A program made the position numbers and the translations under genes. The notes beneath the pieces are model-generated. The model was not told where the DNA came from and searched no databases. It saw nothing but the letters and a program-made list of their open reading frames with translations. From Clostridia bacterium (GTDB lineage: Bacteria > Bacillota > Clostridia > Lachnospirales > Anaerotignaceae), in NCBI GenBank assembly GCA_009929735.1, contig RZZU01000016.1, forward strand, positions 1 to 62,200: a stretch of 62,200 nt of DNA, read 5' to 3'. Of the stretch, positions 1 to 9,622 are shown piece after piece; positions within the stretch are counted from its first letter, which is position 1; each line of letters starts with the position of its first letter.

Positions 1-99
1 ATGGAAAACTACGTTTTCCTTGGGGATAGGGAATTTAGGGAAATATGAATAAAATGAAACTATAAAATTCTCATTCAAAAACATAGTTTTTGAAAAAAA

Positions 100-164
100 G
101 GGTCAAGGGATGAAGTCCCTTGCAGAGTTTGAGGCAGAGCCTCAAGGTCTTAGTCCCTTGACCC
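100..164. repeat. Modular intergenic repeat, partial copy upstream of gyrA
   Basis: Arms GGGTCAAGGGA (100-110) and TCCCTTGACCC (154-164) form a perfect 11-bp inverted repeat. It encloses a second hairpin, TTGAGGC-AGA-GCCTCAA (129-145). The inner hairpin and the following AAGGTCTT resemble modules of the dispersed repeat family seen at eight other places in the window. The central box of the family is absent, so this is at most a fragment. The rest of 1-207 shows no gene; gyrB would be expected further upstream but is outside the window. Confidence 0.55.
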
Positions 165-207
165 GGTCTTCAGTCTTTGGTCTTAAAATAAAAAAGAGGT
201 GAAAAAA

Positions 208-2730
208 TTGAGCGACGAAATCAGAGAAATAGATAAGGTCGTTTCCATAGATATTAACGAGGAAATGAAAAAATGCTATATCGATTATGCAATGAGCGTA
301 ATCGTTGCCCGTGCATTGCCCGATGTGCGTGATGGCTTGAAGCCTGTGCAAAGACGTATCCTTTTTTCTATGAACGAAATGAACTTGGACCCCAATAAAA
401 GCTATCGTAAATCGGCACGTATTGTGGGTGATACCATGGGTAAATACCACCCTCATGGTGATAGCTCTATTTATCAGGCAATGGTGCGTATGGCACAGAA
501 CTTCTCCATGCGCTATATGCTGGTAGACGGCCATGGTAACTTTGGCTCGATTGACGGGTATGGCGCTGCGGCAAGCCGTTATACCGAGGCAAGAATGTCT
601 AAAATTACGGCAGAGCTGTTGGCAGATATTGAAAAAGATACCGTTGATTTTGTACCAAACTATGACGAGAACGAAAAAGAACCTACTGTTTTGCCCGCTA
701 GAATCCCAAATCTTTTGATTAATGGCTCCTCGGGTATTGCCGTTGGTATGGCAACCAATATCCCACCGCATAACTTGACGGAAGTCATTAACGGCGTTGT
801 TTGTATGATCGATAATACTATCAACGAAAAAGAAACCGATGTGGAAGAATTAATGGAGCATATCCAAGGCCCTGACTTCCCCACAGGTGCGGCAATCCTC
901 GGGAAAAGCGGAATTCGTGCGGCTTACCGTACGGGTAGGGGTAAAATCTTAGTCCGTGCATTGGCGGAAATTCTGCCCATGCCTAATGGACGTGAAAAAA
1001 TTGTAGTAACGGAACTGCCCTATATGGTAAATAAACTGCGTTTGATTGAAAAAATCGCAGAACTCGTGAAGGATAAGCGCATTGAAGGGATCAATGACCT
1101 CTATGATGCTTCTGCCGGTGATGATATCCAAATTATCATTGAGCTGAAAAAGGATGTTAATGCAAATGTCATCTTAAATCAGCTTTATAAATTTACCCAG
1201 CTGCAGGAAAGCTTCGGTGCCATTATGCTGGCTTTGGTGAATGGTAAGCCAGAGGTATTGAATTTAAAGCAAATCATCGAAGAATACTTGAAGCATCAGG
1301 AAAATGTTATTACAAGAAGAACCAAGTTTAATCTGGAGAAAGCGGAAAAAAGAGCACATATCCTGGAAGGCTTGCGTATTGCAATAGATAATATCGATGA
1401 AGTCATTCGTATTATTCGTACTAGCTATGATAATGCAAAGGAACGGTTGATGGAGCGGTTTTCACTTTCCGATGTGCAGGCACAGGCGATTTTGGAAATG
1501 CAGCTGCGCCGTTTGCAGGGCTTGGAGCATGAAAAAATTGATACGGAGTATAGGGATTTAATGGAAAAGATTACTTATTTCAAGTCCTTATTGGCAGATA
1601 GAAAATTAATGCTCGGTGTAATCAAAGACGAAATCACAGAAATTCGTGATAAATTCGGCGATGGACGCCGCACCCAATTGGTGCAAAACCCCGGGGAAAT
1701 CGATCTGGAGGATTTGATTGAGGAAGAAACCTGCGTTATGACCCTTTCAAACTTCAATTATATCAAGCGTACCCCTTTGGATACCTATAAGAGCCAGAAT
1801 CGAGGCGGCAGGGGTATCGTTGGTATGCAGACAAGGGAAGAGGATTTTGTAAAGGATATGTTCCTTTCCTCAACGCATGATACAATTTTGTTCTTTACTG
1901 ATCGTGGTAGGGTATACCGCATGAAGGGCTATGAAATTCCTGAAGCAGGTCGTACCGCAAGGGGTATGGCAATTGTGAATTTATTGGAAATTGCGCCCGG
2001 TGAAAGCATTACTGCAATCATTCCTGTAAAAGAGTTTAAGGAAGATGAGTACCTTGTGATGATTACAAAACAGGGTATCATTAAAAAAACGGAAATGACG
2101 AGCTTTGCAAATATCCGAAAAGGCGGTCTGATTGCGGTTAACCTGAGGGAAGATGACAGCTTGATTTCTGTTATGACAACCAACGGTGAAAATGAAATTT
2201 TTGTTGCCACAAGAAAAGGCATGGGCATTAAATTCTCCGAAAAAGATGTGCGTTCTATGGGGCGTACCGCTACTGGTGTAAAGGCAATTACACTGCGCAA
2301 GGAGGATTATGTGGTTTCTGCCATAAAAATTGCAGCAGGCGCAAAATTATTGAATGTAACGGAAAAAGGTTACGGAAAACGTACGGAAACCGATGCATTT
2401 ACCGTTCAATATCGAGGCGGTAAAGGCTTGAAGATTCATCAGTTAACAGAAAAAACCGGACTTTTGACAGGTGTTCTGTTGATTGATGATAATGAAGAAA
2501 TCATGCTGATGACCTCCGAGGGCATTATCATTCGTCTAAGAGCAAGGGAGATTTCAACCATTGGACGTGTTTCTCAAGGTGTCAAGCTGATGAACCTGAA
2601 TGAGGGCGTAACGGTTGTAGGTATTGCAAAAATATCAGAAGATGATATTAAAGAGGACGAAATACTAGAGGACGAAATGAAAGAAGATACTGTAGAACTG
2701 GAAGAAATTGTATCTGAAACAACTGATTAA
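208..2730 (+). CDS. gyrA: DNA gyrase subunit A
   Basis: GyrA is the DNA-cleaving subunit of gyrase, which introduces negative supercoils with GyrB. The 840-residue protein has the full family length. Visible marks are the catalytic Tyr125 in [11 protein letters not shown], the quinolone-pocket segment [10 protein letters not shown] (81-90), and the GyrA box QYRGGKG in the C-terminal beta-pinwheel, which separates it from ParC. The C-terminus ends in an acidic tail rich in Glu and Asp. I chose the TTG at 208 because AGAGGTG (195-201) sits six bases before it; the in-frame GTG at 199 lies inside that ribosome binding site. Residue 90, equivalent to E. coli Asp87, is Gln, while Ser86 (E. coli Ser83) is kept. 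gyrB is presumably upstream. A strong terminator follows. Confidence 0.97.
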   Translation: MSDEIREIDKVVSIDINEEMKKCYIDYAMSVIVARALPDVRDGLKPVQRRILFSMNEMNLDPNKSYRKSARIVGDTMGKYHPHGDSSIYQAMVRMAQNFSMRYMLVDGHGNFGSIDGYGAAASRYTEARMSKITAELLADIEKDTVDFVPNYDENEKEPTVLPARIPNLLINGSSGIAVGMATNIPPHNLTEVINGVVCMIDNTINEKETDVEELMEHIQGPDFPTGAAILGKSGIRAAYRTGRGKILVRALAEILPMPNGREKIVVTELPYMVNKLRLIEKIAELVKDKRIEGINDLYDASAGDDIQIIIELKKDVNANVILNQLYKFTQLQESFGAIMLALVNGKPEVLNLKQIIEEYLKHQENVITRRTKFNLEKAEKRAHILEGLRIAIDNIDEVIRIIRTSYDNAKERLMERFSLSDVQAQAILEMQLRRLQGLEHEKIDTEYRDLMEKITYFKSLLADRKLMLGVIKDEITEIRDKFGDGRRTQLVQNPGEIDLEDLIEEETCVMTLSNFNYIKRTPLDTYKSQNRGGRGIVGMQTREEDFVKDMFLSSTHDTILFFTDRGRVYRMKGYEIPEAGRTARGMAIVNLLEIAPGESITAIIPVKEFKEDEYLVMITKQGIIKKTEMTSFANIRKGGLIAVNLREDDSLISVMTTNGENEIFVATRKGMGIKFSEKDVRSMGRTATGVKAITLRKEDYVVSAIKIAAGAKLLNVTEKGYGKRTETDAFTVQYRGGKGLKIHQLTEKTGLLTGVLLIDDNEEIMLMTSEGIIIRLRAREISTIGRVSQGVKLMNLNEGVTVVGIAKISEDDIKEDEILEDEMKEDTVELEEIVSETTD

Positions 2731-2740
2731 TGATTCTGCA

Positions 2741-2774
2741 AATAAAACTGCACAAAAAATAGTGCAGTTTTATT
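2741..2774 (+). terminator. Terminator of gyrA
   Basis: The arms AATAAAACTGCAC and GTGCAGTTTTATT form a 13-bp perfect stem with a short A-rich loop, ten bases after the gyrA stop. The A-rich left and T-rich right arms would let it act in either direction. Confidence 0.85.
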
Positions 2775-2897
2775 TGTATTAATTTAAAAAAGTATTTAAT
2801 TTTTTTAGGAAAAAGCTTAAAATAAAGCATGCAACGAGCTTTAAAATTAGGAAAAAATGTATTTTATGAACATAAGAATGGAAAGAGGGCGATAAAA

Positions 2898-3998
2898 ATG
2901 ATACTGCATTATATTTTTCTGGGTATCATCAGTATAATGGCAATGTTGCTGCTCTGCATTATAATTAATAAAAATGAAACAATAACCAGAAAATTAAAAT
3001 TTTATTTTACTTCTGCGATTATTGGAACAATCATGGTTACATTATGCGAAATCGGTACATATTTTTTCGAAAAGCCCCATACAAATTTATGGATACAAAG
3101 TTTATTGTGCGATGTAATCGGTTTCTCTGTTTCACCATTCATACCTATTTTTATTGCTTTTGCGATTTGCAATTTGGAATTTTCTAAATATAAAGCTTGG
3201 TTTTTGCCGCCAATCATAAGTATGTTTTTTACAATGCTTTCCCCTTTTTACGGACTTATATTTTCTGTTTCTACAGAAAATATTTATACAAGAGGGCCTT
3301 TGTTTTCCATTTTTATACTGGCGTATCTTTGGGGAATCTGCGTGCTAATCCAAGAAACGGTAAAACTTACAAAAAGGTATCAAACAAAAAGCGGCTTTGT
3401 TCTGTACTTGCTATTGTTCTTTATATTGTTTGGAACAACCATACAAATTATATTCCCAATGGTACATACCACTTGGATTTGCATTGCTCTTTCCGTGACG
3501 ATTTATTATGCATATTTTTGTGAGCTTAGTGAAAAATTTGATGCGCAAACCTATCTTTTAAATCGCCGTGCCTATAACTGTGCAGTGGAACGCATGGAAG
3601 AATCCTCGCAAGCTTCTGTATTAATTTTTGATATTGATGATTTTAAAATGGTAAACGATACATATGGGCATCCGTATGGAGATTATTGTTTAATTACGGT
3701 TGCAGGCTGTATTAAAGACATTTTTCAAGAGATTGGTTTGTGTTTTCGCATTGGCGGCGATGAATTTTGCGTAATTACGAAAACAGCGGATGAGGCAATG
3801 CTTGAAGAGGCAAAAAATAAGTTTTTAAAAAAAATAGAAAAGTGCAGAGAAAAGGATGCAAAAATTCCGAATGTTTCGGTTGGTCATGGCATTTATAAAA
3901 AGGGATTATGTAAAGTAGATGAGGTAATCCAAAAGGCGGATGACCAATTATATGAGTTTAAGAATAGATCAAAAAATATTTTTGTGAAAAATATCTAA
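2898..3998 (+). CDS. Membrane-anchored diguanylate cyclase (GGDEF)
   Basis: The product (366 residues) is predicted to make cyclic di-GMP from two GTP at the membrane. The N-terminal 200 residues contain about six hydrophobic helices. A GGDEF domain fills the C-terminal half, with FDIDDFKMVNDTYGHPYGD and the signature IGGDEF at about 286-290. The residues upstream of GGDEF do not give the RxxD inhibitory site, so feedback inhibition by c-di-GMP may be absent. ATG 2898 is preceded by AGAGGG (2884-2889) at 8 bases; an upstream in-frame ATG at 2829 has no such site. The N-terminal sensor is not recognised as a named domain. It follows the gyrA terminator and looks monocistronic. Confidence 0.9.
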   Translation: MILHYIFLGIISIMAMLLLCIIINKNETITRKLKFYFTSAIIGTIMVTLCEIGTYFFEKPHTNLWIQSLLCDVIGFSVSPFIPIFIAFAICNLEFSKYKAWFLPPIISMFFTMLSPFYGLIFSVSTENIYTRGPLFSIFILAYLWGICVLIQETVKLTKRYQTKSGFVLYLLLFFILFGTTIQIIFPMVHTTWICIALSVTIYYAYFCELSEKFDAQTYLLNRRAYNCAVERMEESSQASVLIFDIDDFKMVNDTYGHPYGDYCLITVAGCIKDIFQEIGLCFRIGGDEFCVITKTADEAMLEEAKNKFLKKIEKCREKDAKIPNVSVGHGIYKKGLCKVDEVIQKADDQLYEFKNRSKNIFVKNI

Positions 3999-4023
3999 TT
4001 AGATTAAAAATATCGGCGATTAT

Positions 4024-4052
4024 TTGACAAATATTTGTTATACTGCTAGAAT
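4024..4052 (+). promoter_or_regulatory. Sigma-A promoter for the 96-aa membrane protein
   Basis: TTGACA (4024-4029) and TAGAAT (4047-4052) are separated by exactly 17 bases. The -10 box lies 35 bases before the start codon at 4087. Confidence 0.8.
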
Positions 4053-4086
4053 TAAATAAATGAAGAAGAGTGAGGTGTGAAAGCAG

Positions 4087-4377
4087 ATGTGGGATATAGA
4101 ATTTATACTTGCAATTGGGAAAGTTATTTCATTAATCCTTTGTATGGTTTTTATTGAAGGCGTTGTTGCGAGCAGGTTAAATGGAAAATGGACGGGTATG
4201 CTGCTGCCGACGATTATGGTATTGCTTTCTGTTTGGGTGCTTGCAACATGGAGAAACGGCATTTATTTTCTTTTGGTATTAGCTCCTGCTTTATTGTGCT
4301 GGTTTATTTATTTTATGTGCCGTCGTTCCATTAAAAACGGCACGGCTTTGTGCTTGCAAGAAGAAGAAAATATCTGA
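4087..4377 (+). CDS. Small membrane protein of unknown function
   Basis: I do not recognise this family. The 96-residue product has about three hydrophobic segments (about 5-25, 38-54 and 58-78), followed by a basic CRRSIKNG stretch and an acidic end (QEEENI), so it is most likely an integral inner-membrane protein. GAGGTG (4072-4077) is a plausible ribosome binding site for ATG 4087, and a near-consensus promoter lies directly upstream, which supports a real, independently transcribed gene. Confidence 0.7.
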   Translation: MWDIEFILAIGKVISLILCMVFIEGVVASRLNGKWTGMLLPTIMVLLSVWVLATWRNGIYFLLVLAPALLCWFIYFMCRRSIKNGTALCLQEEENI

Positions 4378-4456
4378 TTTTATTTGAGCGTTTCGGCAAA
4401 TTTGATACTGCTTGAAAAAGTGCAGCATCTTCAATCTTTTTAGGAAAACAGAAGGA

Positions 4457-4522
4457 AAAAGCCCGATTGCTTTCGATAAGGTTTGCCTTGCAAATCCTTG
4501 CAATTTGGGCTTTTCCGTTTTT
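4457..4522 (+). terminator. Terminator of the AAGCCCGATTGC family
   Basis: Arms AAAAGCCCGATTGC (4457-4470) and GCAATTTGGGCTTTT (4500-4514) enclose a 29-base loop and are followed by a T-rich run. The same stem sequence recurs in terminators near 18369, 39496 and 48441. Confidence 0.75.
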
Positions 4523-4617
4523 TAAAGCCTGCACGAGAAAGAATGCATTAGGTTATTGTGAAAAGGGAAAAATACTTTATTTTTTTTTGAAATTTTTATC
4601 GTATTCGGGGGTGTCAG

Positions 4618-5799
4618 ATGAAGAAATTTTTAATTTTGGTATTAGGCTGTTTCTTTCTTACTTCCTGTACGATAGAGAAGGAACAAAACTATGCTGTTGT
4701 GGCGGGGCTATCTCAGCCCATGGTAAAACAGGTAAAGCTGGCTGTGGTTGGAGATATTATGGTTCATGATTACCAGTATAATGAGGCATATGATGCGGCT
4801 ACGGATTCGTACAATTTTATGCATAATTTTCAGGATGTAAAAAAATATTTTGATGGCTATGACCTTGTTTTGGGTAATCTGGAGCTGACGTTTGGTGGAA
4901 AAGAGAAGGGGTATTCGTCTTTTCCCTGCTTTAATACGCCCGACGAATTTTTAGATGCAGTAAAGGATGCCAATTTCGACATATTGACGACTGCAAACAA
5001 TCATTGTATGGATACAGGCAAAAATGGCTTGATTCGTACGCTGGACAAGCTGGATGAGGCTGGCATTGCCCATATGGGAACCTACCGTTCGGCGGAGGAA
5101 CGGGATAAGATTTTATATAAAGAGGTGAATGGAATTACCTTTGCGTTTTTATCCTATACCTATGGTACGAATGGTATAGCGGTTCCGGATGCGTATTTAG
5201 TAAACCTCATTGATGATGATGACCAAATGGTTGCCGATATAAAAAAAGCAAGAGAGCAGGCGGATGTTGTTGTTGTCATGCCGCATATGGGCAACGAATA
5301 TGAAACATATCCAAAAGAAGTGTTTCAGGATTGGGCGGATTTGATGTTTCTTTCAGGGGCAGATATTGTTTTTGCGAGTCATCCTCATGTTTTGCAGCCG
5401 ATGGAGTATCGAAGGGTTGATCATGGGGATGGTGTGCATGATGGTTTTATCATTTATTCCTTGGGGAATTTTATTTCTTCTCAGACGACACCGCCCAGAA
5501 ATGCTTCTATTGTTTTACATTTGACGGTTGAGCAGGTGGGAAATGAACCGCCTAATGTGAAAGAGGTTTCTTTTGTGCCAATCTGGACACAATTTCGCAA
5601 TGCACAGGACGAAAATCATTTTGTGGTGCGCAGTGTCTATGAAATGGTAACCCTAGCGAAAAGTGAAAAAGATAAATTAATGCGAAAAAAAGACCAAGAA
5701 CGCTTGCGAGAGGTGCATGAGGAAACGGCATCCTTCCTTTTAAACCGTGATATTCCGCTTTCAGAAATACAGGAGGAATATGTTTTCCAAAAGCAATGA
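4618..5799 (+). CDS. CapA-family lipoprotein (metallophosphatase-like)
   Basis: A 393-residue member of the bacterial CapA family (PGA_cap), named for poly-gamma-glutamate capsule synthesis, although many members have other or unknown roles. The N-terminus MKKFLILVLGCFFLTSC is a lipoprotein signal with lipobox LTSC, so the mature protein should be anchored by Cys17 on the outer face of the membrane. Family motifs are VVGDIMVHD, LGNLELTF, TANNHCMDTG, MPHMGNEYE, ASHPHVLQP and YSLGNF. These provide the His, Asp and Asn residues expected for a calcineurin-like metal site. GGGGGTG precedes ATG 4618. No capB or capC lies nearby, so capsule synthesis is not supported by context. Confidence 0.88.
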   Translation: MKKFLILVLGCFFLTSCTIEKEQNYAVVAGLSQPMVKQVKLAVVGDIMVHDYQYNEAYDAATDSYNFMHNFQDVKKYFDGYDLVLGNLELTFGGKEKGYSSFPCFNTPDEFLDAVKDANFDILTTANNHCMDTGKNGLIRTLDKLDEAGIAHMGTYRSAEERDKILYKEVNGITFAFLSYTYGTNGIAVPDAYLVNLIDDDDQMVADIKKAREQADVVVVMPHMGNEYETYPKEVFQDWADLMFLSGADIVFASHPHVLQPMEYRRVDHGDGVHDGFIIYSLGNFISSQTTPPRNASIVLHLTVEQVGNEPPNVKEVSFVPIWTQFRNAQDENHFVVRSVYEMVTLAKSEKDKLMRKKDQERLREVHEETASFLLNRDIPLSEIQEEYVFQKQ

Positions 5800-5874
5800 A
5801 ACCTCTTGTCATGCAAGGCTAACAGTGATAGAATAATCTATAACTGTTAAAACGAAGCCTATAGGAGGAACGGT

Positions 5875-6603
5875 ATGGAAAGAGATTACCTTGCGGAGAA
5901 TGTAGCTTATTTAACCAAGGAATTAGGTAAATGCAATATTTCGCAGAATTTGTTCCAACGCTTCAAAGAATTAATTATGGGTGGAGTGCTTCCGGCTGGA
6001 TATATGCTTCCAAATGAAAATATTGTGAGTGATGTATTGGGGGTAGGGCGCAGTACCTTGCGTGAGGCATATACTGCTTTGGCAGTTTTTGGATTCATTA
6101 GACGCTCAAAGGCTGGTACTTTTATAAATGAAATCGATAACATCGTGAATATTGCGCCTTTTAGCATTACAGTTGAAAATTCTGATTTAAGTGACCTTCT
6201 GGAGTTCAGATATATGCTGGAGGCGGAAACAGCCAGTTATGCGGCAAAAAGAGCAACGCCTGAGGATATTGGGAACATCACCTTTTGTTATGAAAAAATG
6301 ATAGAAAGCAAGCATGATGTGAATTTATTTGTGGATTATGATGCTATGTTTCATTTGCAGGTTTCCGCAGCTTCTCATAATGAGCTTTTGATGAGTACGA
6401 TGATTGCTGCTAAGGATTCCTTTGAAAAGGGCATACGCTTGGCGCTCAGGGAATCGCTTACACAAAATCCCCGTGCCATCGATGTTACCATCGATTTGCA
6501 TGGAAAGCTGTTAAATGCAATTAAAAACGGTGATTACCAAACAGCATATGCAGTCATGAGAGAGCATATTTCTTATGTAAATTTAACTGTAAAATATGGG
6601 TAA
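5875..6603 (+). CDS. GntR/FadR-family transcriptional regulator
   Basis: A 242-residue regulator with an N-terminal winged helix of the GntR type (about 22-85; VLGVGRSTLREAYTALAVFGFI is the recognition region). A C-terminal all-helical FCD ligand-binding domain starts around residue 98, with the typical LLEFRYMLEAETASYAAKRAT. FCD regulators sense small organic acids or sugar acids, but no target operon is adjacent, so the effector is unknown. AGGAGG sits seven to eight bases before ATG 5875. A terminator follows at 6629, so the gene is probably transcribed alone. Confidence 0.92.
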   Translation: MERDYLAENVAYLTKELGKCNISQNLFQRFKELIMGGVLPAGYMLPNENIVSDVLGVGRSTLREAYTALAVFGFIRRSKAGTFINEIDNIVNIAPFSITVENSDLSDLLEFRYMLEAETASYAAKRATPEDIGNITFCYEKMIESKHDVNLFVDYDAMFHLQVSAASHNELLMSTMIAAKDSFEKGIRLALRESLTQNPRAIDVTIDLHGKLLNAIKNGDYQTAYAVMREHISYVNLTVKYG

Positions 6604-6628
6604 GCTTGTTTAAATTCAGCATACTATG

Positions 6629-6687
6629 AAAAAGGCATTTTTGGAACGGAGCGTTATGTGTAACCTCTGTTTTAGATGCCTTTTTTT
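6629..6687 (+). terminator. Terminator after the FadR-type regulator
   Basis: AAAAAGGCAT and ATGCCTTTTTTT form the outer stem around a long loop with a weaker inner stem. The T run is seven bases long. Confidence 0.75.
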
Positions 6688-6861
6688 CGTCAAAACCAGG
6701 TTGCGGATCTGTTCATGGATTTTAATGGTGCATTCCCATTAGAATTGGCTGTTTTCCTTGATTTTACAGGGATTTTGTGATAAAGTTTATAAATGTATGC
6801 ACTATTTTTTTTGATTGATATACAGAAATTTGATTATGAATTCCGATTGGAGGATTTTAAT

Positions 6862-8556
6862 ATGGATTTTAAGTTGGAGGTTGCAAAGCTCTTAGCGAAA
6901 GCTGCAAATCTCTCTTTGGAAGAAGCTATGAGTACGGTGGAAATACCTGCAAATAAGGCAATGGGCGATTTTGCGTTTCCTTGCTTTCGTTTGGCAAAGG
7001 TTTTTCGTAAAGCACCCCCAATGATTGCGCAGGAAATTGTTGAAAAGCTGGACAAGCCAGATTTTATAGAAAACACGCAGGTGGTTGGGGCTTATGTAAA
7101 CTTTTTTATTCAAAAAGGCTTGTATGCGCAGGAAATTTTAGCAAAGGTTTTAGCTGAAAAAGAGAATTATGGGAAGAGTAATATTGGGAATGGAAAAACA
7201 ATTGTGATTGATTATTCCTCACCAAATATTGCAAAACCCTTTCATGTAGGACATCTTCGTTCTACCGTAATTGGAAATGCAATCTATAAAATTTACGAGG
7301 AACTGGGTTATCATTGTGTCGGCGTGAATCATTTGGGCGATTGGGGTACACAATTTGGAAAATTGATTGTTGCATATCGAAATTGGGGCAGCAAGGAAGC
7401 CGTGGAGGCCGATGGCATTCAGGAATTGATGCGTATTTATGTGAAGTTCCATGATGAGGCTGAAAAGAATCCTGCGTTGGATGATGAGGCAAGACTTTGG
7501 TTTGTGAAGATGCAAGAGGGCGATGATGAGGCACTCACGCTTTGGAAATGGTTTTATGATATTAGTATCAAGGAATTTGAACGTGTATATGAAATGTTGG
7601 GCGTAACATTTGATGCGTATACAGGCGAAAGCTTTTATAATGATAAAATGGCACCAGTAGTGGAAGAATTGAAGGAAAAAAATATTTTGAAGGAAAGCGA
7701 AGGTGCCATGATTGTTGATTTGGAGCATAAAAATATGCCGCCTTGCTTGATTATTCGTAAGGATGGCGGTACCCTTTATGCAACAAGAGATATTACCGCC
7801 GCTTTATACCGCAAAAAGACATATGATTTTGACAAATGCATTATTTTAACGGCATTAGACCAAAATTTGCATTTTGCGCAGTGGTTTGAAGTGATTCATA
7901 TGATGGGGTATGATTGGTATGAGAATTTGATTCATGTTCCTTTTGGCTTGGTTAGCTTGGATAGCGGAAAGCTCTCCACACGCCACGGCAATGTTATTTT
8001 GATGGAGGATTTGTTGAATCAGGCAATCGGAGAAACAAAGAAAATCATTGAAGAGAAGAACCCTTCCTTGGCAAATAAAGAACAGGTTGCAAAGCAGGTG
8101 GGCATCGGTGCCGTTATTTTCAATGATTTGTATAATGGACGAATCAAGGATGTCGTTTTTTCATGGGAAAGAATGCTGAATTTCGATGGGGAAACCGGTC
8201 CTTATGTTCAATATACACACGCTCGTGCTTGCAGCATTTTAAAACGTGCGGGAGAAATTTCATTTGAAAATATCCAGTATGATTTGCTTTCTGATGATGC
8301 TTCCTTGGATATTTGTAAGCTTTTGGAGGCTTATCCCGAGAAAATAAAGGATGCGGCAAGCAAGCTGGAGCCATCTGTTGTAACCAGACATTTGGTTGCA
8401 ATTGCGCAGGCTTTTAATAAATTTTACCATGACAACCCTATTTTAAGCAGTGAGGACGATGTGCGACAGGCACGTTTGGCTATGGTAGTAGCTGTGGAAG
8501 CAGTTATGAAGGAAGGCTTGCGGCTTTTAGGCATCGATGCACCGGAACAAATGTAA
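6862..8556 (+). CDS. argS: Arginyl-tRNA synthetase
   Basis: The enzyme charges tRNA-Arg with arginine in the cytoplasm. The 564-residue protein shows the N-terminal Add1 domain, the class I HIGH-type motif in SSPNIAKPFHVGHLRST, and the KMSKS-region variant LSTRHGN. The C-terminal DALR anticodon-binding domain runs to the end (CKLLEAYPEKIKDAA, FNKFYHDNPIL). ATG 6862 has TTGGAGG (6847-6853) in front of it; a longer frame starting at 6793 lacks a binding site and family homology. No T-box is visible upstream, unlike serS. The lipid kinase gene starts 18 bases downstream, so the two may be cotranscribed. Confidence 0.97.
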   Translation: MDFKLEVAKLLAKAANLSLEEAMSTVEIPANKAMGDFAFPCFRLAKVFRKAPPMIAQEIVEKLDKPDFIENTQVVGAYVNFFIQKGLYAQEILAKVLAEKENYGKSNIGNGKTIVIDYSSPNIAKPFHVGHLRSTVIGNAIYKIYEELGYHCVGVNHLGDWGTQFGKLIVAYRNWGSKEAVEADGIQELMRIYVKFHDEAEKNPALDDEARLWFVKMQEGDDEALTLWKWFYDISIKEFERVYEMLGVTFDAYTGESFYNDKMAPVVEELKEKNILKESEGAMIVDLEHKNMPPCLIIRKDGGTLYATRDITAALYRKKTYDFDKCIILTALDQNLHFAQWFEVIHMMGYDWYENLIHVPFGLVSLDSGKLSTRHGNVILMEDLLNQAIGETKKIIEEKNPSLANKEQVAKQVGIGAVIFNDLYNGRIKDVVFSWERMLNFDGETGPYVQYTHARACSILKRAGEISFENIQYDLLSDDASLDICKLLEAYPEKIKDAASKLEPSVVTRHLVAIAQAFNKFYHDNPILSSEDDVRQARLAMVVAVEAVMKEGLRLLGIDAPEQM

Positions 8557-8574
8557 GAAGAGAGGTGTTTTAGC

Positions 8575-9486
8575 ATGAAAAAGCTAAAGTTAATATACAA
8601 TCCTTTTTCTGGCAATAAAACCTTTAAATTTGACTTGGACGTATGTATTGGCATTTTCCAAGAAGCTGGATTTGAGGTGCATCCTTTTCGTTCCATGGTT
8701 GAGGGTGATATAGCGAAGCATATAAAGGAAATGCCAGAGGATTATGACGTGATTGTTGCTTCAGGCGGCGACGGGACAGTCAATATCGTTTTAAACGCAT
8801 TGATGAGCCGTAAAATGAATATTCCTTTGGGCATTATTCCTTCGGGAACAGCAAATGATTTTGCAACCTTTCTTGGCTTTAAAAATGGACAGGTTGAGGA
8901 AGCCTGTCGGGCAATCGTGAACACGCGTGCTGTTGCGATCGATTTAGGACTTGTGAACAATAAAACCTATTTTATTAACGTTTGTGCAGGTGGACTTTTA
9001 ACGAATGTATCTCAGACGGTTGACAAAGATGTAAAAAATGCACTGGGCAACCTTTCCTATTATTTAAAAGGAGTGGAGCAAATTCCAAGCTTTCATAAAA
9101 TTCCTTTTCGCATTACAACCAGTAAGGAAGTTATCGAGGAAGATTTATATTTGTATATGATTATGAATAGTGCGGGTACTGGTGGATTTACAAAGCTTTC
9201 ACCGCAGTCATCCATTCAGGATGGTATGTTTGAATTTTTGGCAATTCGGGCAAGGTCATTAATCGAATTATCTCCTGTTTTCTTAAAAATGCTTACTGGA
9301 GATCATATTCACGATACCAAAAATATTCTTTATATTAGAGATAATTATTTTAAGGTTGAATGCTTGCAGGATGATTTTAAAATAATGGAGTCAACAGTGG
9401 ATGGGGAAATGGGCCCTAAAATGCCTTTTGAATTAAAAGTTGTGCCTAAGGCAATTCGTGTTTTTGTGAATCCTAAGCGGATGTAA
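8575..9486 (+). CDS. Diacylglycerol/lipid kinase family protein (YegS/DgkB-like)
   Basis: A 303-residue member of the DAGK catalytic family. The N-terminal nucleotide-binding fold contains YNPFSGN, the hallmark GGDGTVN and PSGTANDFA, and the C-terminal beta-sandwich carries the FEFLAIRA and STVDGEMGPKMPFELKVVP strands. The expected reaction is ATP-dependent phosphorylation of diacylglycerol or a related lipid at the membrane face, recycling lipid head-group by-products. Which lipid it uses cannot be told from sequence. GAGAGGTG precedes ATG 8575. The gene is closed by parS/terminator sequences at 9487-9558. Confidence 0.9.
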   Translation: MKKLKLIYNPFSGNKTFKFDLDVCIGIFQEAGFEVHPFRSMVEGDIAKHIKEMPEDYDVIVASGGDGTVNIVLNALMSRKMNIPLGIIPSGTANDFATFLGFKNGQVEEACRAIVNTRAVAIDLGLVNNKTYFINVCAGGLLTNVSQTVDKDVKNALGNLSYYLKGVEQIPSFHKIPFRITTSKEVIEEDLYLYMIMNSAGTGGFTKLSPQSSIQDGMFEFLAIRARSLIELSPVFLKMLTGDHIHDTKNILYIRDNYFKVECLQDDFKIMESTVDGEMGPKMPFELKVVPKAIRVFVNPKRM

Positions 9487-9502
9487 TGTTTCACGTGAAA
9501 CA
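9487..9502. promoter_or_regulatory. parS: parS site 1 (ParB-binding centromere site)
   Basis: The 16-bp palindrome TGTTTCACGTGAAACA matches the bacterial parS consensus exactly and starts directly after the stop codon at 9486. It lies 121 bases upstream of parA. ParB clamps load here and spread to organise the origin region. Confidence 0.95.
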
Positions 9503-9521
9503 TTAGGATTAGAAAACAATG

Positions 9522-9558
9522 AAAACAGCAATGTTTCACGTGAAACATTGCTGTTTTT
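9522..9558. promoter_or_regulatory. parS: parS site 2 within a 36-bp perfect palindrome
   Basis: A second exact parS core (9532-9547) is extended to a perfect 36-bp palindrome (9522-9557) whose right arm runs into a short T tract (9554-9558). The T-rich 3' end after a long stem would also suit an intrinsic terminator for the lipid kinase gene, though the stem tip is the parS sequence itself. Two sites 45 bp apart directly upstream of the parAB operon are typical of origin-proximal parS clusters. Confidence 0.93.
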
Positions 9559-9622
9559 CTTTTCAATCAGAAGTGTATGTGCTATAATTTTTTCAGATAT
9601 GCAATGAGAGGCGGGGGAATCC

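Noticed and set aside
4467..4769. Open frame overlapping the start of the CapA-like gene
   Set aside because: It starts inside a terminator and overlaps the lipoprotein signal in another frame; the CapA frame has the family motifs.
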